From positions 1-64,000 of the forward strand of contig CBFDCR010000013.1 of assembly GCA_965603365.1 (NCBI GenBank): 64,000 nucleotides of DNA, written 5' to 3'. A model generated the notes under the pieces. It ran no database searches. It had not been told where the DNA came from and saw only the letters and a program-made list of their open reading frames with translations. This document shows, piece by piece, positions 48,219-57,427 of this stretch (the stretch's first letter is position 1; each line of letters starts with the position of its first letter). A program made the translations under genes and the position numbers. The DNA comes from JAHELQ01 sp965603365 (GTDB lineage: Bacteria; Acidobacteriota; Aminicenantia; UBA2199).

Positions 48219-50163
48219 GAAAAAGATTTTTTTATATTTCATGTTTATTTTTATCGTGTGTCCCTTCTGTCTCACTCCGTCGGGGCAAATTAAAGGGTTC
48301 CAGGACAGCGCAAAAGTATTTAATAGAAGTACCGTATATACCAGTAAAGGAGAGCAGGTTATTCATTACAGGGACAGTTATGCTTTAATAATAGGAATCT
48401 GGCGCTATACAAACGGGTGGCCAACAATTAAGGAGCAGAACATCAAAAACGATGTCAACCTGGTTGAAGAGGATTTAAAAGAACACGGCTTTAAGGTCAC
48501 CAAGATTTTTAACCCCGACTCTAATGAGATGAAACAGGCCATAGAGAATTTCAAAAACAGTTTCGGTTTCAACCAGGGAAACCGGCTGTTATTTTACTTT
48601 GCCGCCCATGGGGCCAGTACGGATAACCACACCAAAGGCTATATACTTCCCACAGATACCCCCTTGCTCAATCAAAAAAACGAGGAGGAGTTCTTTAAAA
48701 AAGCCACACATTTAGAGGAGTTAAAGGCAGATGCAAAATTGATGCGGGCCAAACATATTCTTTTTGTATTCGATAGCTGCTTTTCCGGTACGATTATGAA
48801 AACACGGTCAAAGATAAAGCTGGAAAAGATGCTGGAGTCAAAAATGGCGAATTTTGCCAGACAATTTATCTCAGCCGGCAAGGCAGACCAGACGGTCCCC
48901 GAAGTGAGTATATTCACGCCGGCCTTCAGCCGGGGCATTAACGGCGACGCAGACTACAACGGGGACTTTTATGTAACCGGAAAGGAGCTGTATACTTATG
49001 TAAAAGAGGAGGTCGAGGCCTTTGACGAGGGGCAAAATCCCCAATTCGGTTCATTGAAGATCTCCAGATACGAAGGCGATATCATTTTTATCCTGGAAGA
49101 AAAGATAAAAGAACAATTGGAGATAATAAAGAAAAATGCAAAAAACACCGAGAATATATTAGGGAATCCTGCTGTTAACATAGAGGATAAAATAATCGGC
49201 ATAAAAGATTTCTTGAATAACAACAATGTAGATATTCCCGGGATACTCGATGATGAAATCAGGGCTCGCTTCAGCCAGGTTGTCCTTGACCTCCAGGCTC
49301 GGCTCAAAGAGTACAGACAGTTTTATGATCTTGCCAAAAGAGAGTTTGATGGAGGAAATTTCCAGGCTGCACTGGAGCATATTAAAAGCGCCAGGGAGTT
49401 AAATAAGACGAACGAGACAAAAACCCTGGAAGAACTGATTCAATTGAAACTTAAACAGAGAGAGACTTTAGAGCTTAATCAAAACTTGATAGAGGCAGAT
49501 ACCAGTTTCAACAATAATAATTACCAGAGAGCAATCGAGCTGTATAAAAAAGTTCTGCAAAAAATTCCCGACAATCAATACATATTAAATCGAATTAACG
49601 AATGCCAGAACAGGTTAACCGGAAGTTCTGAACCGAGCCTTCCGGAGCGAGTCGACGACATCGATGTCAAAGATTTATACTCCGATGAAAGAAAACGACA
49701 GGCTTTAAGGGAAAAGGAACGGGCAGGGTGGGAAAGCTGGCAGACACAGTTTAACGCCAATTTTGAGACGTCAAAAGAAATTGATCGCAACGAGGCGATT
49801 TCCCCGGCCTCTAAAGTAGAGATGTGGAAAAATTTATCCGGGCGGTTTAACCGGGACAATCCCTACAGCCAGCAGGATGAGGAGATAAAAGCCTATATCA
49901 AAGAGAGGATCGATTTCTGGAATAAGGATTTCGGCTACCTGGAGATCAGTGCATATCCTTTTGCCGACCTGACCATAGACGGTGAAAGTATCGGCGAGGT
50001 CCCTCCCCTGAGAATCATCAAACTCTACAGGGGAGAGCACATCATCACTTTAAAAAAAGGAAACGATACGATTACCCAAAAGATCGACATCGAGGCGGGT
50101 AAGAAGATGACATTTTCTCACAAATTCATAAAGCAAAGATCGGTGAAAAAGGAAGAACGATGA
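48211..50163 (+). CDS. exported caspase-family (C14) peptidase with TPR-like and PEGA domains
   Basis: A 650-residue protein. A signal peptide (~1-25, FIFIVCPFCL) precedes the C14 domain (~50-300), with the catalytic dyad in FYFAAHGAS (H133) and FVFDSCFSGT (C190). A helical region with TPR-like repeats (~360-470, YQRAIELYKKVLQKIPDN) follows, then a charged segment and a C-terminal PEGA domain (~570-640, GYLEISAYPFADLTIDGESI). It would work outside the cytoplasm, possibly attached to the envelope through PEGA. It overlaps both neighbours (8 and 4 bases). Its target is unknown. The link to DUF4384 and propeller proteins suggests a dedicated pathway. Confidence 0.88.
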   Translation: MNKKKIFLYFMFIFIVCPFCLTPSGQIKGFQDSAKVFNRSTVYTSKGEQVIHYRDSYALIIGIWRYTNGWPTIKEQNIKNDVNLVEEDLKEHGFKVTKIFNPDSNEMKQAIENFKNSFGFNQGNRLLFYFAAHGASTDNHTKGYILPTDTPLLNQKNEEEFFKKATHLEELKADAKLMRAKHILFVFDSCFSGTIMKTRSKIKLEKMLESKMANFARQFISAGKADQTVPEVSIFTPAFSRGINGDADYNGDFYVTGKELYTYVKEEVEAFDEGQNPQFGSLKISRYEGDIIFILEEKIKEQLEIIKKNAKNTENILGNPAVNIEDKIIGIKDFLNNNNVDIPGILDDEIRARFSQVVLDLQARLKEYRQFYDLAKREFDGGNFQAALEHIKSARELNKTNETKTLEELIQLKLKQRETLELNQNLIEADTSFNNNNYQRAIELYKKVLQKIPDNQYILNRINECQNRLTGSSEPSLPERVDDIDVKDLYSDERKRQALREKERAGWESWQTQFNANFETSKEIDRNEAISPASKVEMWKNLSGRFNRDNPYSQQDEEIKAYIKERIDFWNKDFGYLEISAYPFADLTIDGESIGEVPPLRIIKLYRGEHIITLKKGNDTITQKIDIEAGKKMTFSHKFIKQRSVKKEER

Positions 50164-51392
50164 AATTGTTTGTCAATAAGAAAATCGCCTGTATGGTACT
50201 GCTGTCATTTTTATTTTCTATTGTTTCATCTGCCTATCCCGGCGAGGATAGTGCCGAAAAAGAGGGTATAAGACTGCTGACCCGGGCCGAGGCATACTAC
50301 CGGAATATTAGATACGGAGATGCCCTGGAGACATTTTTGCAGGCGGAAGTCTATCTTAAATCAGGAAAATACCTCATCAGGCTCTACCTGGGCATGTCGA
50401 AATCCTGCTATGCCCTCAGTGACACGACGAATATAAAGACCGCCTTAAAAAAATTGTTTGAAATCGACCCTGACATAAACATTGATGAAGGCGAATATCC
50501 CCGGGGCTATCTGAAAATATTCGAGGAGACCAGGGCAGAGGTGAAGGCAGAACCGGCCGGGAAAAAGAAGAAAAAATTCCCCTGGCTCCTGGTCGTCGGC
50601 GGGGCGGTATTGGTGGGGGGGACGGAAGGCAGCGGCGATGGCCAGTTTCACGGCCCGATTGCTATTGGGGTTGACAACAATAACCGTATCTATGTGGTCG
50701 ATTATATTAATAGTAGGATCCAGAAATTTGATGCCAACGGTAAATTTTTAAGGAAATGGGGCAGTGAAGGCCGCGATAACGGTCGCTTCGACAGGCCGGA
50801 GGCGATAGCCGTGGACAATAACAGTGTGTATGTTTGTGATTTGAGAAATGAACGAATACAGATATTCGATTACAACGGCAATTTCAAAAAAAAGTGGGAA
50901 TACCCCCAGGCCCAGCAGTGGGGGCCTGCCGGCATAGCCATCGATAATAGTAATTATGTGTATGTTGTGGATGATATCGACTTGGTCATTCAAAAATTCA
51001 ATGCCAGCGGTAACTTCATCGGCGAATGGGGATGTTATCGCCTGATATGTCCCAGGGGTGACATAACGGTGGATGACCACAATAATTTATATGCCGTCGC
51101 CGATTCCGTAATCCTGAAGATCGATACCAGCGGCCATTTTGTAACCGCCTGGGGAAGGGATGAGAGTGACCCCCGCATCCCCGTCTACCTGGGGGTAGCC
51201 GTCGATCAAAAGGGCTTTGTTTATGCCACAGACGGGCGTTATGACCGGGTGCAAAAATTCAAACGGTCGGACAGCGAAACAAACGGGGACGGCGAATGGG
51301 ATATCGGTACATCAACGGGGGCAAGGGCCGGCTTGCATCGTGCCCGCCAGTACAAATGGGGTGAACAGAGAAATGAGACACTACGCCAATAA
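50160..51392 (+). CDS. TPR/NHL beta-propeller protein, paralogue 1 (internal deletion likely)
   Basis: A 410-residue protein: signal peptide (~1-25), TPR-like helices (~35-125, AEAYYRNIRYGDALETFLQAE), a basic stretch KKKKKFPWLLVV that begins a transmembrane helix, and then NHL repeats (~160-390, IAVDNNNRIYVVDYINSRIQKF type). Next to the downstream paralogue it lacks the rest of the membrane helix and the whole PEGA domain: the helix ends at VLVGG and jumps straight to TEGSGDGQFHGP. The frame is kept, so a shorter protein may be made. It shares an ATGA with the caspase gene. Confidence 0.8.
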   Translation: MKLFVNKKIACMVLLSFLFSIVSSAYPGEDSAEKEGIRLLTRAEAYYRNIRYGDALETFLQAEVYLKSGKYLIRLYLGMSKSCYALSDTTNIKTALKKLFEIDPDINIDEGEYPRGYLKIFEETRAEVKAEPAGKKKKKFPWLLVVGGAVLVGGTEGSGDGQFHGPIAIGVDNNNRIYVVDYINSRIQKFDANGKFLRKWGSEGRDNGRFDRPEAIAVDNNSVYVCDLRNERIQIFDYNGNFKKKWEYPQAQQWGPAGIAIDNSNYVYVVDDIDLVIQKFNASGNFIGEWGCYRLICPRGDITVDDHNNLYAVADSVILKIDTSGHFVTAWGRDESDPRIPVYLGVAVDQKGFVYATDGRYDRVQKFKRSDSETNGDGEWDIGTSTGARAGLHRARQYKWGEQRNETLRQ

Positions 51393-52832
51393 AAAAATTG
51401 TGAATATTGTCCTGCTTATATTTGTCGTTTATACGCTCTCCTATGCCTACCCCGGCAAAAAGTCACACGAGAAAGAGGGGCTGCAGTTGATGATAGAGGG
51501 GGAAACCCTCTACCAGGATATCAAATACAGTCAGGCGTTGGCGGCATTCAGGAAAGCGGAAAAGCTGTTGATATCCAGGAAATACCTCTCCCGTCTATAC
51601 CTAAACATCGCCAAAACCTGCTATGCCCTCAACGACCGGCCAAATACGGAAGAGGGATTGAGAAAACTTTTTAAAAAAGAGCCGGGACACATCCTGGATG
51701 AACAGGTCCATCCCCGGGGTTTCATCACGGTATACAATGCCGTCAGGTCTGAGATTTCAAAAAAGATAGCGGCCGGGGTGATCGAAGTGGAGAGTGACAA
51801 GGTAAAAAAGAAAAAGAAATTCCCACTCCTGCTGGTCTTAGCCGGTGCAGTCGGTGCCGGAATCATCGCCTATCTCCTGCTGTCGAAAAAGAAGCAGACG
51901 ACATCCCACCACTCCATCCGGGCCCCTATCAAATCACCCCCCCCGGCGCAGAGGTGTACGTAGACGGCCAGAGTACGGGAACGACCACCCCCGGGTATAT
52001 AACCCTCGCCCCCGGGAGGCACGAAATCCGGGTGCGGAAGGAACAGTATGGGCAGGCCAGGGAAGATATTGTGTTTGAAAACAATGTAAACTACACCATC
52101 CAGGTCCAGCTTTCAGGATATCTGTACGAATTTGTCGCCAAATGGGGCAGTAATTTACCCTATTATACACCCGGGTCATCTCCCTATAACATTGCCGTAG
52201 ACAAAAAAGACGATTTAGTTGTGAGCTATGAATCGAACTGGGTACACAAATTTGATGCCGACGGCAGCTTCATCAACGAATGGATGGTCAAAGAGTCAAC
52301 TACATTCTATAATCGTGGAATAACCGTTGACAGGAATAATTATGTTTATGTGACCGGCTGGGGGTGGCGTTCCGGAATTAATGAGATACGGAAGTTCGAC
52401 TCTGACGGAAATCTCGTAATCAAATGGGGCAGCGGAGGCAGCGGGGACGGACAGTTTAACTTTAGTTATGGTGGCATTGCTGTCGATAACAATGTCTATG
52501 TCTTTGTAGCCGACACATATAATAACCGGATTCAAAAATTCGATTCTGACGGCAATTTTATCACCAAATGGGGATCGCCAGGATCGGATGACGGTAGATT
52601 TGCCTGGCCCAATGATGTGGCGGTGGACAGCGTTGGCTACGTATATGTTGCCGATACCATGAACTACAGAATCCAGAAGTTCGGCATTACCGACCAGACC
52701 GAAAACAACGGGGAGTGGCAAATCGACACCTCGCCGGCGGCAGCATCCGGCGTCCATCAATTCAGAACCATCCCCGCACCTCGATCACAACAGAGAGACA
52801 CATTTAGAGAGAGACAACCGGGAAAAAATTGA
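51373..52832 (+). pseudogene. TPR/PEGA/NHL beta-propeller protein, paralogue 2 (frameshifted)
   Basis: The first frame (51373-51963) encodes a signal peptide, TPR-like helices and a full transmembrane helix (LLLVLAGAVGAGIIAYLLLS), and ends in a non-homologous tail. A second frame (to 52832) carries a PEGA domain beginning near YQITPPGAEVYVDGQ and then NHL repeats like those of paralogue 1. The two frames belong together. The shift lies near the A-rich stretch at 51884-51900 (AAAAAGAAG). It may be a mutation, a sequencing error or programmed slippage. The start at 51373 overlaps the end of paralogue 1. Confidence 0.75.
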
Positions 52833-52861
52833 CACATCTCCGGAGGAGGAGTGTTCGATAA

Positions 52862-52890
52862 TGGACAGTTGGCGGTTGATGCGGTATAAT
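52862..52890 (+). promoter_or_regulatory. sigma-70 promoter giving a leaderless message
   Basis: TGGACA (52862-52867), 17-bp spacer, TATAAT (52885-52890). The ATG at 52898 begins 8 bases after the -10, which is the normal position of the transcription start. No ribosome-binding site exists. Confidence 0.75.
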
Positions 52891-52897
52891 TGGGCAA

Positions 52898-54274
52898 ATG
52901 AGTGAAAAATACGGTAAGATATTGATTGTGGACGATGATGTGGATGTGCTGCAGGCGGCCCGCCTGTTTTTGAAGCAGCATGTCTCTCTGGTTCATACGG
53001 AGAAAGATCCCCAGCGGCTCCCCTTACTGATCCAGAATGAGTCCTACGATGTCGTTTTACTGGACATGAATTTTACCCGGGATGTCACCAGCGGCCAGGA
53101 GGGATTTTACTGGTTGGGGAAAATACTGGAGCTTGATCCCCAGGCAGTGGTGGTGCTCATTACCGCTTACGGCGATGTGGATATGGCGGTGCGGGCCATT
53201 AAAGAGGGGGCCACCGATTTCATCTTAAAACCCTGGCAAAACCAGAAGCTGCTGGCCACCCTGTCGGCCGCCCTGCGGCTGAGGCGGTCCCGCCGGGAAG
53301 TGGAGAATCTCCGCTCCCGGCAGCGGCAGTTGAGCGCCGACCTGGACCAGCCTTTTCATGAGTTTGTGGGAGCTTCACCGGCCATGGAAACGGTATTCGA
53401 TACGATTCAAAAGGTAGCCGCCACCGACGCCAATGTGTTGATCCTGGGGGAAAACGGCACCGGCAAGGAGCTGGTGGCCAGGGCGCTGCACCGCCACTCT
53501 TCGCGGGAAAGCGAAGTCTTCATTAGCGTGGATATGGGTTCCATCAGCGAAACCCTGTTTGAAAACGAATTGTTCGGACATGTAAAGGGCGCCTTTACCG
53601 ATGCCCGGGGTGACCGCCCCGGCCGGTTTGAGATCGCCTCCGGGGGCACCCTCTTCTTGGACGAGATCGGCAATCTCCCCTTGCCCCTGCAGTCTAAAAT
53701 TCTCCGGGTGATCGAAACCCGCCTGGTGACCCGCCTGGGCGCCAACAAGGCCATTCCCATCGACATTCGTCTCATCTGTGCCACCAATATGCCGATCCAT
53801 GAGGTGGTGAAACGCAAAGAGTTCCGCCAGGATTTGCTCTACCGTATCAATACGGTAGAAATCCAGATCCCCCCCCTGCGGGAGCGGACAGAAGATATTC
53901 CCCTGTTGGCGGAGCATTTCCTAAAAATTTACAGCAAAAAATATAAAAAGCCCGCCATGAGGATGAGTGAGGCCGCCCTCCAGAAGTTGAAAAAATATCA
54001 TTGGCCCGGCAACGTCCGGGAACTGCAGCACGCCCTTGAACGGGCCGTTATTTTAAGTGATACTCAAGTACTGCAGCCGGAAAACTTTTTCTTTACCGCT
54101 GCCGATCAAACCGGGGAAGAATTGGTATTTGAAAATTATAACCTGGAAGATGTGGAAAAGCTGGTCATTCAAAAGGTGTTGGAAAAATACAGGGGAAACA
54201 TCAGTCAGGCAGCCAGGGAACTGGGATTAACCCGGGCCTCCCTGTACCGGCGGATGGGAAAACATGGTGTCTAA
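52898..54274 (+). CDS. sigma-54-dependent response regulator (NtrC family)
   Basis: A 458-residue protein: REC domain (~8-120, phospho-acceptor Asp 56 in LLDMNF), sigma-54 AAA+ domain (~150-385) and a Fis-type helix-turn-helix end (NISQAARELGLTRASLYRRM). Walker A is GENGTGKE near residue 184, Walker B is FLDEIGNL. The sigma-54 contact loop reads GAFTDA near residue 231 instead of the usual GAFTGA, a change known from some family members that may alter sigma-54 contact. It is paired with the sensor kinase 18 bases downstream. Its target promoters are not apparent here. Confidence 0.93.
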   Translation: MSEKYGKILIVDDDVDVLQAARLFLKQHVSLVHTEKDPQRLPLLIQNESYDVVLLDMNFTRDVTSGQEGFYWLGKILELDPQAVVVLITAYGDVDMAVRAIKEGATDFILKPWQNQKLLATLSAALRLRRSRREVENLRSRQRQLSADLDQPFHEFVGASPAMETVFDTIQKVAATDANVLILGENGTGKELVARALHRHSSRESEVFISVDMGSISETLFENELFGHVKGAFTDARGDRPGRFEIASGGTLFLDEIGNLPLPLQSKILRVIETRLVTRLGANKAIPIDIRLICATNMPIHEVVKRKEFRQDLLYRINTVEIQIPPLRERTEDIPLLAEHFLKIYSKKYKKPAMRMSEAALQKLKKYHWPGNVRELQHALERAVILSDTQVLQPENFFFTAADQTGEELVFENYNLEDVEKLVIQKVLEKYRGNISQAARELGLTRASLYRRMGKHGV

Positions 54275-54292
54275 GCGATCAATAATGGAACC

Positions 54293-55639
54293 ATGAACTT
54301 CGTGAAACATTTCCGCTTCCAGGTCATGCTCCGGGTTTTCGCCCTAAGTATATCGGTCTGCGTGTTATTCTACCTGATATTTAAAACCGGCCATTATGTC
54401 TCGGCCATTATTCTTGGGCTGTTGACCTTTTATTGGATCTACAGTCTGGCCCGCTACGTGGAGAGAACCAACCGCGAATTAACCCGTTTCCTGCAAGCCA
54501 TCCGCTACGCCGATTTCTCCCAGTCCTTTCGGGATAAGAATTTGGGGTCATCCTTTAAAGATTTGAACCAATCCTTCATGGAAGTAATCAAAAATTTTCA
54601 AATGCACCGGGCCGACAAAGAGGAACATTACCGCTATCTCCAGACCGTTATTCAACACGTGGGGGTGGGGCTAATTGCTTTTCTGCCGGATGGGACGGTG
54701 GATCTGATCAATAATACCGCCAAAAGGTTATTGTGCGTAGCCTCTCTTCGTAACATCAAACACCTTAAAAGCCTGAGCGAAGAGCTGGTGGAAACTCTGT
54801 TTCAACTAAAATCCGGAGAAAAAACCCTGATAAAGGTGGGAAACATTGAGGAGGTGCAGCAGTTGGCCATCTATGCCACCGAATTCCGGTTGAGGGATAA
54901 GCAGTACACCCTGGTGTCGATTCAGAATATTCACAGGGAATTGGAAGAGAAGGAGATGGAGGCCTGGCAAAACATGATACGGGTACTGACCCACGAAATC
55001 ATGAATTCCATCACCCCCATCTCTTCGCTGGCGTCCACCGCCAGAGACCTCGCCGCCGCCCCCTCTTCATCGAGCACAATGGACACGGAAACCCTGGAGG
55101 ACATTCACAGTTCCCTGAAAACCATTCACAAACGCAGTGAAGGTTTGCTCCACTTTGTCCAGGCCTACCGCAACCTGACCCTCATCCCCAAACCCAAATT
55201 TAGACTTGTCCGGGTCACAGAACTTTTTGAGCGGGTGAAGCAATTGATGGAGGTCAGGATCTCGGCAGAACATATCGGACTGCACACGGTTGTGGATCCC
55301 GAAGGCCTGGAAATCACCGCCGATCCCGAATTGATCGAGCAACTGCTCATCAATTTGCTGTTAAACTCTATCGATGCCCTGCAGGGGGTAGAAAATCCCC
55401 ACATCGACCTCTTGTCGCAAATGGACGCCCGGGGCAGGGTGCTGGTCAAGATCATTGACAACGGCAGCGGTATTGTCAAGGAAGCCATTGAAAAGATATT
55501 TATCCCCTTCTTTTCGACCAAGAAGAAAGGCTCAGGCATCGGCCTCAGCCTGGCCAAACAGATCATGCGCCTCCACGACGGCACCATTAGGGCCCAATCC
55601 ACCCCCGGCGCCGAAACAACCTTCACCCTCCGCTTTTAA
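54293..55639 (+). CDS. NtrY-like membrane sensor histidine kinase
   Basis: A 448-residue protein with two close N-terminal membrane helices (~10-55), a HAMP/PAS-like region, the HisKA box LTHEIMNSITPI (phospho-His 234) and an HATPase_c domain with LLINLLLNSIDAL (N box), DNGSGI (G1), FFSTKKKGSGIGLSLA (F/G2). THEIMN is the NtrY-type phosphorylation box. It is the partner of the NtrC-like regulator upstream. The stimulus is unknown. Confidence 0.92.
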   Translation: MNFVKHFRFQVMLRVFALSISVCVLFYLIFKTGHYVSAIILGLLTFYWIYSLARYVERTNRELTRFLQAIRYADFSQSFRDKNLGSSFKDLNQSFMEVIKNFQMHRADKEEHYRYLQTVIQHVGVGLIAFLPDGTVDLINNTAKRLLCVASLRNIKHLKSLSEELVETLFQLKSGEKTLIKVGNIEEVQQLAIYATEFRLRDKQYTLVSIQNIHRELEEKEMEAWQNMIRVLTHEIMNSITPISSLASTARDLAAAPSSSSTMDTETLEDIHSSLKTIHKRSEGLLHFVQAYRNLTLIPKPKFRLVRVTELFERVKQLMEVRISAEHIGLHTVVDPEGLEITADPELIEQLLINLLLNSIDALQGVENPHIDLLSQMDARGRVLVKIIDNGSGIVKEAIEKIFIPFFSTKKKGSGIGLSLAKQIMRLHDGTIRAQSTPGAETTFTLRF

Positions 55640-55653
55640 TGGCCAATAATATA

Positions 55654-55717
55654 CAATATATTTTAATACGGTTGTAATATTTTAGGCAAAACATTACAAC
55701 CGTATTAAAATATATTG
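55654..55717. repeat. 25-bp perfect inverted repeat with 14-base loop
   Basis: 55654-55678 and 55693-55717 are exact reverse complements (core TTTTAATACGGTTGTAAT). The stem is AT-rich and not followed by a T-run in either direction. It is an imperfect candidate for a terminator behind the kinase gene, and may instead be a small mobile inverted-repeat element or an operator for the photolyase promoter 18 bases on. Confidence 0.9.
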
Positions 55718-55734
55718 AGGGTGTGCATAATGAT

Positions 55735-55763
55735 TTGCTTTTTGGGGCCAATACTGGTATAAA
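55735..55763 (+). promoter_or_regulatory. promoter of the photolyase gene
   Basis: TTGCTT (55735-55740), 17-bp spacer, TATAAA (55758-55763), 19 bases before the ATG at 55782. Confidence 0.55.
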
Positions 55764-55781
55764 GTAGCGGAGAGGTGTTGG

Positions 55782-57140
55782 ATGATACAACCGGAGAGGA
55801 TAAAATTTTTGAATCAAAAGGATATTAAACAGGAAGATTACGTCCTGTACTGGATGCAGGCATCGCAGCGGAGCGAATACAACCATGCCCTGGAGTATGC
55901 CATACTGAAGGCCAACGAATTGGGGGTGCCGGTGGTGGTCTACTTTGGCTTAACCGACCGATTTCCCGAGGCCAACCAGCGGCACTACTTCTTTATGCTG
56001 GAAGGTTTAAAAGAGGCCCAGGTGTCATTAAAAAACAGGGGCATCCAGATGGTGGTCTGGCACAAATCCCCCGAACTTGGCGCCGCCGAACTTTCTCGCC
56101 ATGCCTGCCTGATGGTCACCGACCGGGGGTACCTGCGTGTCCAGCGGGAGTGGCGGCAGGCGGCAGCCCAGCGCTGTGACTGCCTGGTGGTACAGGTGGA
56201 GAGCGATGTGGTTGTTCCGGTGGAGGCGGCCTCCCCTAAAGAAGAGTATGCCGCCGCCACCATCCGGCCTAAAATTAAGAAGAAATGGGCTGCTTTTTTG
56301 ACTTCGCTTCGGGAAAATGAGCCTCAAAAGGATTCGCTGAATTTAACGTTCGACTCTTTAAATTTGGGTGATCCGGGAAAAGTAATCGCCCGGTTGGATA
56401 TCGATCGAAGTGTGGACAGGGTCAATACCCTTCACGGTGGGACGACAGCGGCCCGGAGTCACCTGGACATTTTCCTGGAGCAAAAGCTTAACGATTACCC
56501 GGAACAAAGAAACGACCCCAACCGGGACGTCCTCTCCAACCTGTCCCCCTATTTGCATTTTGGCCAGATTTCGCCCCTCACCATCGCTCTGGAAGTGATG
56601 AAGACCGGCAGTCCGGGCAAAGACGCCTACTTAGAAGAACTGATCGTCCGCCGGGAGTTGAGTATGAATTTCGTCTTCTACAATCCCTATTACGATAACT
56701 ATCAGGGACTGCCGGAGTGGGCCCGTAAGACCCTGGCGGAACATCAAAAGGATCGCCGGGGACACATCTATTCCCTGGAAGACCTGGAACAGGCCCGCAG
56801 CCACGATCCCTACTGGAATGCCGCCCAACTGGAGATGGTGCATGCCGGCAAGATGCACGGCTACATGCGCATGTACTGGGGCAAAAAGATACTGGAGTGG
56901 ACGGAAACGCCGCAGCAGGGATTTCGCTTTACCCTGTATCTGAACAACAAATACGAATTGGACGGTCGCAACCCCAACGGCTTTACCGGCACAGCCTGGT
57001 GCTTCGGCAAGCACGACCGCGCCTGGGCCGAGCGCCCCATCTTCGGCAAGGTGCGCTACATGAACGCCAACGGCCTCAAGCGCAAATTCGACGCCGACGC
57101 CTACGTCAAAAAAATTCACCAGGCCACTTCGCCGCCTTAA
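55782..57140 (+). CDS. phr: class II deoxyribodipyrimidine photolyase
   Basis: A 452-residue FAD enzyme that splits cyclobutane pyrimidine dimers using light. The N-terminus YVLYWMQASQRSEYNHALEY is the class II signature. The C-terminal FAD domain shows LSPYLHFGQISP, EELIVRRELSMNF, MHGYMRMYWGKKILEW and YELDGRNPNGFTG, all typical. A photolyase implies at least occasional exposure to light. It has its own promoter. Confidence 0.93.
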   Translation: MIQPERIKFLNQKDIKQEDYVLYWMQASQRSEYNHALEYAILKANELGVPVVVYFGLTDRFPEANQRHYFFMLEGLKEAQVSLKNRGIQMVVWHKSPELGAAELSRHACLMVTDRGYLRVQREWRQAAAQRCDCLVVQVESDVVVPVEAASPKEEYAAATIRPKIKKKWAAFLTSLRENEPQKDSLNLTFDSLNLGDPGKVIARLDIDRSVDRVNTLHGGTTAARSHLDIFLEQKLNDYPEQRNDPNRDVLSNLSPYLHFGQISPLTIALEVMKTGSPGKDAYLEELIVRRELSMNFVFYNPYYDNYQGLPEWARKTLAEHQKDRRGHIYSLEDLEQARSHDPYWNAAQLEMVHAGKMHGYMRMYWGKKILEWTETPQQGFRFTLYLNNKYELDGRNPNGFTGTAWCFGKHDRAWAERPIFGKVRYMNANGLKRKFDADAYVKKIHQATSPP

Positions 57141-57427
57141 ATTAATTCATGCCCCGAGAATATGAGCTACAACTTGACTTGTGGTATTGGCCGCCCTGGT
57201 TTCGGATTATCCTTCAATATATCTGTCTAAAGCCTGTTCCCTGGTTTTTTCAATCTCCCTGGCAATCTTATAGACTTCCTCACGGATCCGCTTCTTATTG
57301 AGAGGACTTAAATTTTTTATATGCAAATGCTCTTCAATTTTTTTCTTCCACTCCTCATAAGAAGGCGGGAATTTTGCGGGGAACACGTCATCTTCCGTGA
57401 GGATAAAATAGTACCGCTTGAATGATT

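Noticed and set aside
55654..55717. Rho-independent terminator
   Set aside because: The stem is strong, but no run of T follows it on either strand. It is kept as an inverted repeat only.
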